From an uncultured bacterium (GTDB lineage: Bacteria; Vulcanimicrobiota; CADAWZ01): a stretch of 32,841 nt of DNA. A program made the position numbers and the translations under genes. Each line of letters begins with the position of its first letter. Positions within the stretch are counted from its first letter, which is position 1. The stretch spans positions 1 to 32,841 of the forward strand of contig CADASF010000032.1 of NCBI GenBank assembly GCA_902790465.1, read 5' to 3'. Shown piece after piece: positions 1 to 8,327 of this stretch. The notes below the pieces were generated by a model, which had not been told where the DNA came from, did not search any database, and was given only the letters and a program-made list of their open reading frames with translations.

Positions 1-37
1 CTATCAATATTGGTTCTATTCTTATCATATATAAAAA

Positions 38-91
38 CTCCCTTCTAAATGACATTTTTTATATTATTTTTAATGTCAACTTAGAAGGGAG
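38..91 (-). terminator. Long stem-loop, probable minus-strand terminator
   Basis: The arms CTCCCTTCTAA-TGACATT (38-56) and AATGTCA-TTAGAAGGGAG (72-91) pair almost perfectly around an AT-rich loop. Read on the minus strand the stem is followed by TTTTTATAT, as in a rho-independent terminator; on the plus strand no U-run follows. It lies about 200 bp beyond the feoAB stop codon, so it may end that transcript or belong to something outside the window. I see no open reading frame worth calling in 1-288. Confidence 0.5.
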
Positions 92-212
92 CATATCAAT
101 AATTTTGCAAGAGTTTTTTATTTGCATTTTGGGTGATATTGTTGTATAATTGGAAAAAATAATATAAAAAGTAGTATTTTAACTCGTTGTATTAGTTAAC
201 AAAAAAGTGATT

Positions 213-280
213 GAGATTGCCACGGTCGCATAGCTCCCTCGCAATGACATCGCCTCTATTTATTTTTTTCACAGCCCCTA
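213..280. repeat. Dispersed intergenic repeat (GCAATGACA type), copy 1
   Basis: This stretch contains GAGATTGCCACGG (213-225) and CTCGCAATGACA (238-249), with ATTGC/GCAAT able to pair, followed by TTTTTTTCACAGCCCC (263-278). The same two blocks recur at 27446-27716, GATTGCCACGG and CTCGCAATGACA together with the CACAGC end. From memory, GTCATTGCGAGG...GTGGCAATCTC elements are scattered in the intergenic DNA of many unrelated bacteria. This copy ends a few bases from the feoAB stop codon, so it sits in the 3' untranslated region of that gene. Confidence 0.6.
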
Positions 281-288
281 TTTTTATT

Positions 289-2739
289 TTATAACATTTT
301 TCCGATTTGATAAACAATAAATGCAACAAGCCAAGCTATTGAACATTGAGCAATAACGACAAGAACTGCATATAAATTGCCCAATTCTTTTTTTACTGTT
401 GCGATTGCTGCAACACAAGGGGTATATAATAGACAGAAAACAAGAAATACAAATGCCGTTAGTGGAGTAAACAAATTTGGAAGATTTGCGACATCTCCGC
501 CTATCAATACTGTCAATGTACCAACAACACTTTCTTTTGCCATAAATCCAGTTATAAATGATGTTGCTATTTTCCAATCATTTATTCCGAGTGGAGCAAA
601 TACAGGAGCAAGGAGATTTCCAAGACCTGCGAGTATGCTGTGTGAAGAATCAGAAACAATATTTAATTTTAAATCAAATGTCTGTAAAAACCATATCACA
701 ACTGTTGCCCAAAATATTACAGTAAATGCTCTTGTTATAAAATCTGCTGATTTTGTGTATATCAATCTCCAAATATTTTTTGCACTTGGAAATCTGTAAT
801 TTGGCAATTCCATTACAAAAGGAACTGCTTCGCCTTTAAATATAAAGAACTTCATTATATAAGCCAAGATTATTCCGACAATTATTCCAAGTCCATATAG
901 GCTCATTATCACGAGCACTTGATTTTTTACAAAAAAAGCACCTACAAACAATGTATAAATTGGAACTTTTGCTGTACAACTCATAAATGGAGTTAAAAAG
1001 ATAGTCATTTTTCTATCTCTTTCTGAAGGCAATGTTCTTGCTGCCATAATTGCTGGAACAGAACAACCAAAACCGATGAGCATTGGGACAAAACTTCTTC
1101 CTGAAAGTCCTATTTTTCTAAGCATTTTGTCCATTATAAATGCAACTCTTGCCATATATCCTGTATCTTCGAGTATTGAAAGAAAGAAAAATAGTACAAC
1201 GATCATTGGAAGGAATGTCAAAACGCTTCCAACACCTGCAAAAATTCCGTCAGTTATAAGTGATTTGAATGTTGGATTGAGACCATAAGCTGTCAATCCT
1301 TTATTAGTTATTGCTGTTAGAAAAGTAACTAAATTTTCTATTAAACCTGACAAATAACTTCCTATTGGTCCAAATGTTATGTAAAAAATTGTTGCTATTA
1401 TAATTAAAAATGAAGGAATTGCTGTATATTTGCCAGTGAGTATTTTATCGGCATTTGCGGAAAGCAAATATTTATTTGATTTGTGGGGTTTAGAAACAAA
1501 ACTATCACAGAGTTTTTTTATGAAATTGAATCTCATATTTGCAATGGCTGCTTCTCTATCCATTTCTGATTCAGATTCCATTTGTTCTACTATGTGTTCA
1601 CAGGCTTCTAATTCGTTTTTATCAAGATGAAGTTTTTCAAGTATTATTTCATCTTTTTCCATTACTTGACTTGAAGCAAAGCGTGGAGGGATTCCTGCTC
1701 TTTTTGCATGGTCTTCTATCAAGTGCATTATAGAGTGAATACTTCTGTGTACCGCACCTTCTTTTCCGTCATAATATTTGCAAAAATCTGTTTGTTCAGG
1801 TTTTTCATTATATTTTGCAACATTAATGACATGTTCTATAAGTTCATCTACACCTTCATTTTTTGCTGCCGAAATTGGAATTACTGGAACTCCCAAAATG
1901 GCTTCAAGACCATTTACATCTATTGTTCCGCCACTTTCTGCTATTTCGTCCATCATATTTAATGCAATAACCATTGGAACATCGAGTTCCATTAATTGCA
2001 AAGTCAATAACAGATTTCTTTCAATATTTGTTGCATCAACAATATTTATTATTCCGTCAGGTCTTTCATCGAGGATAAATCTTCTTGTGACGATTTCTTC
2101 TGTTGTGTATGGTGCTAATGAATAAATTCCAGGTAAATCTGTTATAGTTGTATTTTCATGTCCTCTTATAACTCCGTCTGTTCTGTCAACAGTAACACCT
2201 GGAAAATTTCCGACATGTTGATTTGCACCTGTGAGCTGATTAAAAAGTGTTGTTTTTCCTGAATTTTGGTTTCCAATAAGTCCAAGTAAAAGTTTAGATT
2301 TTGCTTTTTGTTGTGGTGGCTTTTCAGGATTGTCTTCTCCTTTTTTTGAATGGACAACTTCATCAAATATCTGTTTGACTTCTTCTTTTGTCTCTTTTGA
2401 TTCAGATAGATTTTTTATTTCAATATTTGAGGCATCTGCTTTTCTTATTGTCAGTTCATAACCTCTTACTCTGATTTCAAGAGGGTCTCCCATAGGAGCT
2501 GTCTTTATCATTTCGACATCAGCACCAGGTGTCAAACCCATGTCGAGTATTCGGCTTCTAAGGGCTTTATCCATACTATTTACAGATGATATTATGGCTT
2601 TTTTCCCTATTTTTAATTTGTCCAAAGTCTTTGGCTGATTTTTAGTTTGAGCTTTGGTTGAAGTTGTAGATTGTGTTTCTAACTCTGCTTTTTCCTGTTT
2701 CTTATTTTTATTGTCTTTTTTATTGTCTTTTTTAGTCAT
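289..2739 (-). CDS. feoB: Ferrous iron transporter, FeoA-FeoB fusion
   Basis: This inner-membrane Fe(II) importer is 816 residues long. A Lys/Gln-rich leader (1-36) precedes a FeoA (SH3-like) domain at about 37-109. The FeoB G domain follows, with G1 GNQNSGKT (156-163), the GVT switch, G3 DLPG (201-204) and G4 NMMD (261-264). A helical spacer leads to the polytopic FeoB permease from about residue 430, which has the Cys-containing gate segments GFGCSVPAIMAARTL and YTPCVAAIATVKKE. FeoA is a separate protein in enterobacteria but is fused in many anaerobes. No feoC is visible. A 10-bp-arm palindrome lies just upstream and may be the operator. The gene is complete and intact. Confidence 0.97.
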   Translation of the reverse strand: MTKKDNKKDNKNKKQEKAELETQSTTSTKAQTKNQPKTLDKLKIGKKAIISSVNSMDKALRSRILDMGLTPGADVEMIKTAPMGDPLEIRVRGYELTIRKADASNIEIKNLSESKETKEEVKQIFDEVVHSKKGEDNPEKPPQQKAKSKLLLGLIGNQNSGKTTLFNQLTGANQHVGNFPGVTVDRTDGVIRGHENTTITDLPGIYSLAPYTTEEIVTRRFILDERPDGIINIVDATNIERNLLLTLQLMELDVPMVIALNMMDEIAESGGTIDVNGLEAILGVPVIPISAAKNEGVDELIEHVINVAKYNEKPEQTDFCKYYDGKEGAVHRSIHSIMHLIEDHAKRAGIPPRFASSQVMEKDEIILEKLHLDKNELEACEHIVEQMESESEMDREAAIANMRFNFIKKLCDSFVSKPHKSNKYLLSANADKILTGKYTAIPSFLIIIATIFYITFGPIGSYLSGLIENLVTFLTAITNKGLTAYGLNPTFKSLITDGIFAGVGSVLTFLPMIVVLFFFLSILEDTGYMARVAFIMDKMLRKIGLSGRSFVPMLIGFGCSVPAIMAARTLPSERDRKMTIFLTPFMSCTAKVPIYTLFVGAFFVKNQVLVIMSLYGLGIIVGIILAYIMKFFIFKGEAVPFVMELPNYRFPSAKNIWRLIYTKSADFITRAFTVIFWATVVIWFLQTFDLKLNIVSDSSHSILAGLGNLLAPVFAPLGINDWKIATSFITGFMAKESVVGTLTVLIGGDVANLPNLFTPLTAFVFLVFCLLYTPCVAAIATVKKELGNLYAVLVVIAQCSIAWLVAFIVYQIGKML

Positions 2740-2759
2740 TGTAAAAAATCTACTTTCTA

Positions 2760-2787
2760 AAAATACTAAAAACTTACTTAGTATTTT
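2760..2787. promoter_or_regulatory. Palindrome upstream of feoAB, candidate operator
   Basis: AAAATACTAA and TTAGTATTTT form a perfect 10-bp inverted repeat with an 8-base spacer, ending about 20 bases before the feoAB start codon on the minus strand. Position and symmetry suit a repressor site controlling iron uptake. It does not match the classical Fur box (GATAATGATAATCATTATC), so the regulator is unknown. A weak AT-only terminator for the upstream gene is the alternative, although no U-run follows. Confidence 0.4.
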
Positions 2788-2829
2788 ATAGATGTAAATT
2801 TTTTTAAAAAGGATTCAATTTTTTAAAAT

Positions 2830-3759
2830 TTATTCATCATACATTGTTTTTGGAGGAGCAATTATGTTTTCTTTTTCGCCATTGAAAGCAAAGATTCCAA
2901 TAAGAATAAATATTAATCCAATGATAAAGGCTGGGATAAATCCTTGCATATTATTTCCTTTTATTGCTTTTTTTATTTCATCTTTGCTTAAATCACCATA
3001 AAATGCATGGGCGACATGTTTGTCTGTGTTATATGGATATATTTCAAGTGTGCCATTATTTTGAATACCAATCGCTGTAATAAATGGATTATCTTGTATT
3101 TTTTGTACTTGATAGGAAACTCTTATATCTCCAACATGGATTTTTCCATGTGTTCTACTTTTATAATAACCTTTAGAAAGTGTTAAACCAAATTTTTTGC
3201 CACCATCTTCAGGTAAATCAGTATATTTTACCCATTTACTATTTTTTTCTTTTTCTCTATTTAAGTTTTTCGTATCGGTATTCAAGTAAATAAAGTGGTT
3301 TCGGGTCAGTGAAAGCCCTGTATTTCCTAATGTTGCATTACTGTAAAAGTTTTTAGATTGTAAATCTTTGGAAAATTCAGGATTATAAAATCTCTCATTT
3401 CCTCTACTTGTATCAATAGCAAAAGGAGATATGTGATAAGAAAACCAGTTAATGGAATAAGAATCACTTCCCTTTTTTCTATACTGTAACATTTCAACAA
3501 TTCTTTTCATTGCAGAAACATCTTCTACAGAGACATTCATTTCTGAATCATAAATAGTAGAATTATTCTGTAGATTTCCCTTTATTATTATCATTTTGCC
3601 TTCATCTGTAGGATCGAATTTTTCTGTAACTATTTTTAAATCGTCAACAAAATTGGCATTTGCAGTTATAAATCTAAAAGACCAATAGAGGCAAAGTAAG
3701 CCCAAACCTAAACAGATTATTTTTCCAATAATACTAAATATGTTTAAATTTTTGAACAT
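2830..3759 (-). CDS. TMEM43-like two-transmembrane protein
   Basis: The product has 309 residues. An N-terminal membrane helix (about 8-29) is followed by a roughly 240-residue polar domain and a C-terminal helix (about 276-295) with a short charged tail. The motif MKRIVEMLQYRKKG near residue 84 and the later GDIRVSYQV resemble the RxVEMYQW and G.xRVxY signatures of the TMEM43/LUMA family (PF07787). Bacterial members of that family have no settled function. The AGGGAG ribosome site lies 6-7 bases before the ATG, and a strong sigma-70-like promoter precedes it. The gene is separated from feoAB by 90 bp in the same direction, so readthrough into feoAB is possible. The family call rests on motif memory only. 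Confidence 0.55.
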   Translation of the reverse strand: MFKNLNIFSIIGKIICLGLGLLCLYWSFRFITANANFVDDLKIVTEKFDPTDEGKMIIIKGNLQNNSTIYDSEMNVSVEDVSAMKRIVEMLQYRKKGSDSYSINWFSYHISPFAIDTSRGNERFYNPEFSKDLQSKNFYSNATLGNTGLSLTRNHFIYLNTDTKNLNREKEKNSKWVKYTDLPEDGGKKFGLTLSKGYYKSRTHGKIHVGDIRVSYQVQKIQDNPFITAIGIQNNGTLEIYPYNTDKHVAHAFYGDLSKDEIKKAIKGNNMQGFIPAFIIGLIFILIGIFAFNGEKENIIAPPKTMYDE

Positions 3760-3777
3760 TTTTTCTCCCTTTTGTTT

Positions 3778-3806
3778 ATATTAAGTCAGAAGCAGAAATA
3801 AGTCAA
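3778..3806 (-). promoter_or_regulatory. Sigma-70-type promoter for the TMEM43-like gene
   Basis: On the minus strand, TTGACT (3801-3806) and TAATAT (3778-3783) are separated by exactly 17 bases. The ATG lies 18 bases further on, behind an AGGGAG ribosome binding site. Confidence 0.6.
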
Positions 3807-3892
3807 TTAATTAAGGATTGTTAATAAAATTTTTATTCAATGTTTTTTTTGATTTTGCCTTTAGAATTTAGAAAAAGGAAAATATATTCATT

Positions 3893-3922
3893 TTGAAAAA
3901 AAATAATATAATATTTTATAAT
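3893..3922 (+). promoter_or_regulatory. Probable promoter of the Sel1 gene run
   Basis: TTGAAA (3893-3898) and TATAAT (3917-3922) are 18 bases apart, and the start codon at 3946 follows 23 bases later. This is the only clear plus-strand promoter before the run of closely spaced Sel1 genes at 3946-13445, so it may drive all of them. The surrounding DNA is almost pure A/T, which makes chance matches more likely. Confidence 0.45.
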
Positions 3923-3945
3923 ATATTTTTTTAGGGTGAAAAATA

Positions 3946-5586
3946 ATGACAATTTCTGAAGCGATAAAATATATAATTTCACAAAAAGATGATTCTGTTT
4001 TGTTAGATTCAAAAAGGTTTATTGAATATTTGCGAGAGCTTGATCCTGATGATTCTAAGAAATTTAGAGTTTTAAAAAAAAATTTAAATGATCAAATTTT
4101 GACTCTTTTTTTTAAAGATAATGACTTGATGATTTATAGAATTATAAAGATAAGAACTTTACTTGAAGAACAGGGGCTTTCTGAAAAATGGATAGATTTT
4201 ATAATAGATTCTTTTATTGAAGCCTTTAATTTAAATATGGAAAAGAATTGTAATATTCAAAATAATAATGTTGTTGATGGAAAAATAGATAATCTGACAT
4301 TAGACTTTGAAAATATTAGTAAAAACGAACTTGAAAATTTAATAAAATCTAAAGTACAAGAAATAGAAGAGATTGAGAAGTATTTTAAGAATTCTGAGGA
4401 AAAAGCCAAGCTGCTGAAAATAGATTTTGAAGATGCCCAAAATAGAGAGAAAAATCTACAGACAAAATATGATGAGATAACTGCTGAAAAATTAGAAATA
4501 GAAAAAGGACTTGAAGAAGCAGACAAACAGCTTGAAGAAGCTATGGCACGAGTCAATAAATTTAAAACAGAATTAGAACATATTATAATTGAACATAGAG
4601 AAGTTTCAGGGGATTTTACAGAACTTCAGCTGAAAGCCAGAAGGTTAAAATTGAGATATTATCAATCTATAAAAATATCCAATGAAGTAAAAATATTAAA
4701 TTCAACAGAAGTATTAATTGAAAAATTGAAATTGGAAGAGCTTATTTTGAGAGCAAATTATGGAGAACCTGAATCACAATATAATCTTGCTATTAAGTAT
4801 GATAATGGAGAAGGGGTTGCGGAGAATAAAAAAGAGGCTGTGAAGTGGTATAGAAAATCAGCAGAACAAGGTAAGCCAGAAGCACAATTTAATCTTGCCA
4901 TTATGTGTAGTCGTGGGGAAGGTATAGAACAAGATTATAGTGAGGCTGTTAAGTGGTACAAAAAGGCTGCAGAACAGGGGAATGTACAGGCACAATTTAA
5001 TCTTGCTATTAAGTATGAAGATGGTGAAGGGGTTACACAAGATCAGAAAGAAGCTGTCAAGTGGTATAAAAAGGCTGCAGAACATGGAGATGTAAATGCA
5101 CAATATAATCTTGCTATTAAGTATGATAATGGCGAAGGGGTCAAACAAGATACTAAAAAGGCATTGAAGTGGTATCGCAAATCGGCTGAACAGGGAAATG
5201 CAAATGCACAATATAATCTTGCTATTAAGTATGATAATGGCGAAGGGGTCAAACAAGATATTAAAAAGGCGTTGAAGTGGTATCGCAAATCAGCAGAAAA
5301 TGGAAATGCAAATGCTCAATGTAATCTTGGATTTATGTATGCAAATGGTAAAGGTGTAAAACAAGATTATTTAAAGGCTTCGAAATGGTTCAGGAAATCC
5401 GCAGAACAAGGTAAGCCAGAAGCACAATTTAACCTTGCTTGTATGTATAGAAAGGGTAGAGGGGTAAAAGAAGATGAGTCTGAGGCTGTAAAATGGTATA
5501 AGAAGGCAGCAGACCAAGGGTATGAAGTAGCTAAATTTCAACTCACTTTATTGGGTAAAATTTTATACAAAATATTTGGTCAATAA
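3946..5586 (+). CDS. Adaptor-domain / coiled-coil / Sel1-repeat protein 1
   Basis: This 546-residue protein appears cytosolic, with no signal peptide or membrane helix. Residues 1-95 form the helical N-terminal domain shared with the genes at 8324, 9589, 11820 and 25893 (key features: MTI.EAI at the start, KRF in the middle, EQGLSEKWIDFI near the end). Residues about 110-255 are Glu/Lys-rich with coiled-coil character. From about 265 there are seven 36-residue Sel1 repeats (consensus A..NLA.KYDNGEGV.QD..EA.KWY.KSAEQG). Sel1 repeats are TPR-like alpha-alpha hairpins that bind other proteins. The tail LLGKILYKIFGQ resembles the end of the protein at 9589. The ribosome site GGGTGA and the first 12 codons are almost identical to those of the gene at 25893. 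The inferred role is scaffold or adaptor; partners are unknown. Confidence 0.9.
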   Translation: MTISEAIKYIISQKDDSVLLDSKRFIEYLRELDPDDSKKFRVLKKNLNDQILTLFFKDNDLMIYRIIKIRTLLEEQGLSEKWIDFIIDSFIEAFNLNMEKNCNIQNNNVVDGKIDNLTLDFENISKNELENLIKSKVQEIEEIEKYFKNSEEKAKLLKIDFEDAQNREKNLQTKYDEITAEKLEIEKGLEEADKQLEEAMARVNKFKTELEHIIIEHREVSGDFTELQLKARRLKLRYYQSIKISNEVKILNSTEVLIEKLKLEELILRANYGEPESQYNLAIKYDNGEGVAENKKEAVKWYRKSAEQGKPEAQFNLAIMCSRGEGIEQDYSEAVKWYKKAAEQGNVQAQFNLAIKYEDGEGVTQDQKEAVKWYKKAAEHGDVNAQYNLAIKYDNGEGVKQDTKKALKWYRKSAEQGNANAQYNLAIKYDNGEGVKQDIKKALKWYRKSAENGNANAQCNLGFMYANGKGVKQDYLKASKWFRKSAEQGKPEAQFNLACMYRKGRGVKEDESEAVKWYKKAADQGYEVAKFQLTLLGKILYKIFGQ

Positions 5587-5613
5587 AAAAATAAAATTTG
5601 AGGTGATAATAAA

Positions 5614-6777
5614 ATGGCAAAAGAAGAAAATAAATCAAATAAGAAATTTATTTATATTGTTATTTGGGTTATTATTTTAATTGTGTTTTGTTTTCTTGCA
5701 TCTTCTGAAAAAAATCCTATTGGTTTTCAGGTAAAAAAAATATTGGCTGAAAATGGAAATGTAGATGCTCAAAATTTGCTTGGTTATATGTATGCTACAG
5801 GGAATGGAGTAGAGAAAGATTATGTAGAAGCCTTTAAATGGTATAGTAAATCGGCTGAAAAAGGAAATTCAAAGGGACAAAATGCTTTGGGGGTAATGTA
5901 TAATAATGGCTACGGAGTGGAGAAGAATCCAGCAAAGGCTTTTGAATATTACAAAAAATCAGCTGAACAAGGAAATGATTTAGCCCAGTCTAATATTGGT
6001 GATATGTATAATGAGGGCGACGATGTTGTGAAACAGGATAAAAAAGAGGCTATTAAGTGGTACAAAAAGGCAGCAGAAAATGGAAATGCACAGGCACAAT
6101 ATTGTCTTGCTTATAGATATTGTTTGGGTGAAGATATTGAAAAAAATCCTACAGAGGCATTGAATTGGTATGAAAAATCTGCAAAACAGGGATTTCCACC
6201 TTCAATATATGAGCTAGGTGTTCTGTACTATAAAGGTGAGGTTGTTAAGCAAGATAAGAAAAAGGCTTTTGAACTAATAAAAAAAGCTGCCAGTGAAGGA
6301 GAGGAAAGAGCTCAATATGATCTTGCAATGATGTATTATTATGAAGACCCTGTAAAGGGAAAGAAACAAGAGTCTGTTAAGTGGCTTAAAAAAGCTGCTG
6401 AAGCTGGAGTGGATTTAGCACAGCATAATCTTGGTAGGATGTATCTTCTTGGTGAATGTGTAAATTCAGATTATGATGAGTCATTTAAGTGGTTTTGGAT
6501 ATTGGCACAAAAAGGAAATCCAAGCGGACAAAATAGTGTTGGTGTTATGTATAAAAATGGATTTGGGGTAAATAAAAATTTAGAAGAAGCTGTTAAATGG
6601 TTCAAAAAATCTGCTGAACAAAGTGATCCATTGGGACAAAAAAATCTTGCAGATATGTATTATAATGGCGAAGGTGTAAAACAGGACAAAAAAGAAGCGT
6701 TTAAATGGTATAAAAAATCAGCAGAACAGGGAAATGAAGATGCTAAAGAAGCATTGGAAAAAATGGGTGAAAAATAA
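5614..6777 (+). CDS. Membrane-anchored Sel1-repeat protein
   Basis: The 387-residue product begins with a short Lys-rich N-terminus and one hydrophobic helix at about residues 11-29, then nine Sel1 units and a partial tenth ending in ALEKMGEK. With no cleavage site, the helix is probably a signal anchor. By the positive-inside rule the Lys-rich end stays in the cytoplasm and the Sel1 units face outward. Unlike its neighbours it lacks the N-terminal adaptor domain and the coiled coil. The repeats are more diverged than those in adjacent genes; unit 3 has one extra residue. A good ribosome site (GAGGTGA) lies about 7 bases before the ATG, and only 27 bp separate it from the previous gene, so co-transcription is likely. 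Confidence 0.88.
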   Translation: MAKEENKSNKKFIYIVIWVIILIVFCFLASSEKNPIGFQVKKILAENGNVDAQNLLGYMYATGNGVEKDYVEAFKWYSKSAEKGNSKGQNALGVMYNNGYGVEKNPAKAFEYYKKSAEQGNDLAQSNIGDMYNEGDDVVKQDKKEAIKWYKKAAENGNAQAQYCLAYRYCLGEDIEKNPTEALNWYEKSAKQGFPPSIYELGVLYYKGEVVKQDKKKAFELIKKAASEGEERAQYDLAMMYYYEDPVKGKKQESVKWLKKAAEAGVDLAQHNLGRMYLLGECVNSDYDESFKWFWILAQKGNPSGQNSVGVMYKNGFGVNKNLEEAVKWFKKSAEQSDPLGQKNLADMYYNGEGVKQDKKEAFKWYKKSAEQGNEDAKEALEKMGEK

Positions 6778-6830
6778 TTACAATTTCTGATAGAATTTGA
6801 TAGAGATGATTATGAGTTTTTGAAAAGAGG
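6765..6830 (+). pseudogene. Relic of an adaptor-domain gene start
   Basis: Directly after the Sel1 tail, GGGTGAAAAATAA is followed by TTACAATTTCTGAT. In the genes at 3946 and 25893 the equivalent is TGACAATTTCTGAA. AGATGATTATGAGTTTTTG further on matches AAGATGATTCTGTTTTG of the 3946 gene. The start codon has mutated (ATG to ATT), stops are present and some bases are deleted. I read this as the remains of an adaptor gene once fused head-to-tail to the previous Sel1 gene. Confidence 0.5.
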
Positions 6831-6837
6831 ATTTTGA

Positions 6838-7206
6838 ATGTTTAAATATGTGAAAATAATATTTGTTTTGTTGTTTGTTTCTTGTCTTTTTATTAATGCA
6901 GGTTGTTTTAAAAAAGATATTAATTTAAGGAAGCAAGCAGAGTCTGGAAATCCACAAGCACAATTTCAACTTGGTTTATATTATTATTTGGGAAAAATTG
7001 ATGGAAAAGTTGATTATGAAAAGGCTGTTTATTGGTTTACAAAATCAGCTGAACAGGGAAATACTAATGCACAAACTAATCTTGGAATTATGTATGAAAA
7101 TGGTCAAGGTGTAAAACAGGATTATGCTGAGGCTTTGAAATGGTATAGAAAATCTGCTGAACAGGGATATGCAGATGCTCAGTGTAATCTTGGTAATATG
7201 TATTAG
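6838..7206 (+). CDS. Sel1-repeat lipoprotein, 5' fragment (frameshifted)
   Basis: These 122 codons begin with a lipoprotein signal peptide: charged MFKYVK, a hydrophobic core and a lipobox-like INAGC, so Cys23 is the likely lipidated residue. Two Sel1 units follow and a third breaks off at ...NLGNMY before TAG. The break is caused by a perfect 32-bp tandem duplication (7174-7205 and 7206-7237). Removing one copy restores a continuous frame with the ORF at 7230-8327, giving a 485-residue lipoprotein of twelve Sel1 units. The ribosome site AGAGGA lies about 7 bases before the ATG. The fragment may be a dead gene, the OFF phase of a switchable gene, or a sequencing or assembly error in a repetitive stretch. 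Confidence 0.8.
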   Translation: MFKYVKIIFVLLFVSCLFINAGCFKKDINLRKQAESGNPQAQFQLGLYYYLGKIDGKVDYEKAVYWFTKSAEQGNTNAQTNLGIMYENGQGVKQDYAEALKWYRKSAEQGYADAQCNLGNMY

Positions 7207-7237
7207 ATGCTCAGTGTAATCTTGGTAATATGTATTA
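7174..7237 (+). repeat. Perfect 32-bp tandem duplication causing a frameshift
   Basis: The 32-base unit beginning GATGCTCAGTG and ending ATGTATTA occurs twice back to back with no mismatch. Because 32 is not a multiple of three, the second copy shifts the reading frame and creates a TAG at 7204-7206. With one copy removed, ...NLGNMY joins YNGKGVKQDY in frame. Confidence 0.95.
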
Positions 7238-8327
7238 TAATGGTAAAGGTGTAAAACAGGATTATGCTGAGGCTTTGAAATGGTTTGAAAAATCGGCTGA
7301 ACAGGGAAATGTAATGGGACAGTATAATCTTGGTAATATGTATGGAAATGGCAAAGGTGTAAAACAGGATTATGCTGAGGCTTTGAAATGGTTTAAAAAA
7401 TCCGCTGAACAGGGAAATGTAATGGGGCAGTATAATCTTGGAATTATGTATGAAAATGGATATGGTGTAACAAAGGATAAATCTGAGGCTGTGAAGTGGT
7501 ACAAAAAATCTGCTGAACAGGGAAATGCTAATGCACAACATAGTCTTGGAATTATGTATGAAAATGGTGAAGGTGTAAAACAGGATTATGCTGAGGCTTT
7601 GAAATGGTTTGAAAAATCTGCTGAACAGGGAGATGCAGAGGCACAATTAGAACTTGGTAATATGTATTATAATGGTGAAGGTGTAAAACAGGATTATGCT
7701 GAGGCTTTGAAATGGTTTGAAAAATCGGCTGAACAGGGAAATGTAATGGGACAGTATAATCTTGGAATTATGTATGAAAATAGTCAAGGTGTAAAACAGG
7801 ATTATATTGAAGCTGTGAAATGGTATAGAAAATCAGCTGAACAAGGATATAGTAATGCACAAACTAATCTTGGGATTATGTATGCAAATGGATATGGTGT
7901 AAAACAGGATTATCCTGAGGCTTTGAAATGGTTTGAAAAATCTGTAAAACAAGGAGATAGTTATGCACAAAATAATCTTGGTAATATGTATGAAAATGCT
8001 GAAGGTGTAAAACAAGATTATACAAAAGCTATTGAATTGTATAAAAAATCTGCTGAACAGGGAAATGCAATTGGGCAGTGTAATCTTGGTACTATGTATG
8101 CAAATGGCAAAGGTGTAAAACAAGATTATGCAGAGGCAGTAAAATGGTACAAGAAATCAGCAGAACAGGGACTTAAAGAAGCCCAATATAATCTTGGATT
8201 TGTGTATGAAAATGGATATGGTGTAACAAAGGATAAATCTGAGGCTGTGAAATGGTATAGAAAATCTGCTGAACAAGGAAATGAAGATGCTAAAAAAGCA
8301 TTGGAAAAATTGGGTGAAAAATTATGA
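7230..8327 (+). CDS. Sel1-repeat lipoprotein, 3' fragment
   Basis: The 365-codon open frame consists almost entirely of Sel1 units, nine full copies plus the remainder of the broken third unit, ending GNEDAKKALEKLGEKL. Taken alone it has no signal peptide. Its first ATG lies inside a Sel1 unit with no convincing ribosome site, so it is best read as the continuation of 6838-7206 beyond the 32-bp duplication. Low expression by reinitiation is possible. Several units are nearly identical in DNA, suggesting recent unit duplication. The final TGA overlaps the next start codon (ATGA), and the next gene's ribosome site GGGTGA lies inside the codons for the LGEK tail. Confidence 0.8.
   Translation: MYYNGKGVKQDYAEALKWFEKSAEQGNVMGQYNLGNMYGNGKGVKQDYAEALKWFKKSAEQGNVMGQYNLGIMYENGYGVTKDKSEAVKWYKKSAEQGNANAQHSLGIMYENGEGVKQDYAEALKWFEKSAEQGDAEAQLELGNMYYNGEGVKQDYAEALKWFEKSAEQGNVMGQYNLGIMYENSQGVKQDYIEAVKWYRKSAEQGYSNAQTNLGIMYANGYGVKQDYPEALKWFEKSVKQGDSYAQNNLGNMYENAEGVKQDYTKAIELYKKSAEQGNAIGQCNLGTMYANGKGVKQDYAEAVKWYKKSAEQGLKEAQYNLGFVYENGYGVTKDKSEAVKWYRKSAEQGNEDAKKALEKLGEKL

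Noticed and set aside
284-577. Short minus-strand frame overlapping the end of feoAB
   Set aside because: It is an out-of-frame reading of the FeoB membrane region, Cys/Ser/Ile-rich without a ribosome site.
4858-5288. Minus-strand open frames opposite the Sel1 arrays, also near 7203-7646, 11065-11388 and 12769-13118
   Set aside because: They reproduce the 108-bp Sel1 period on the opposite strand, have no start signals and overlap well supported genes.
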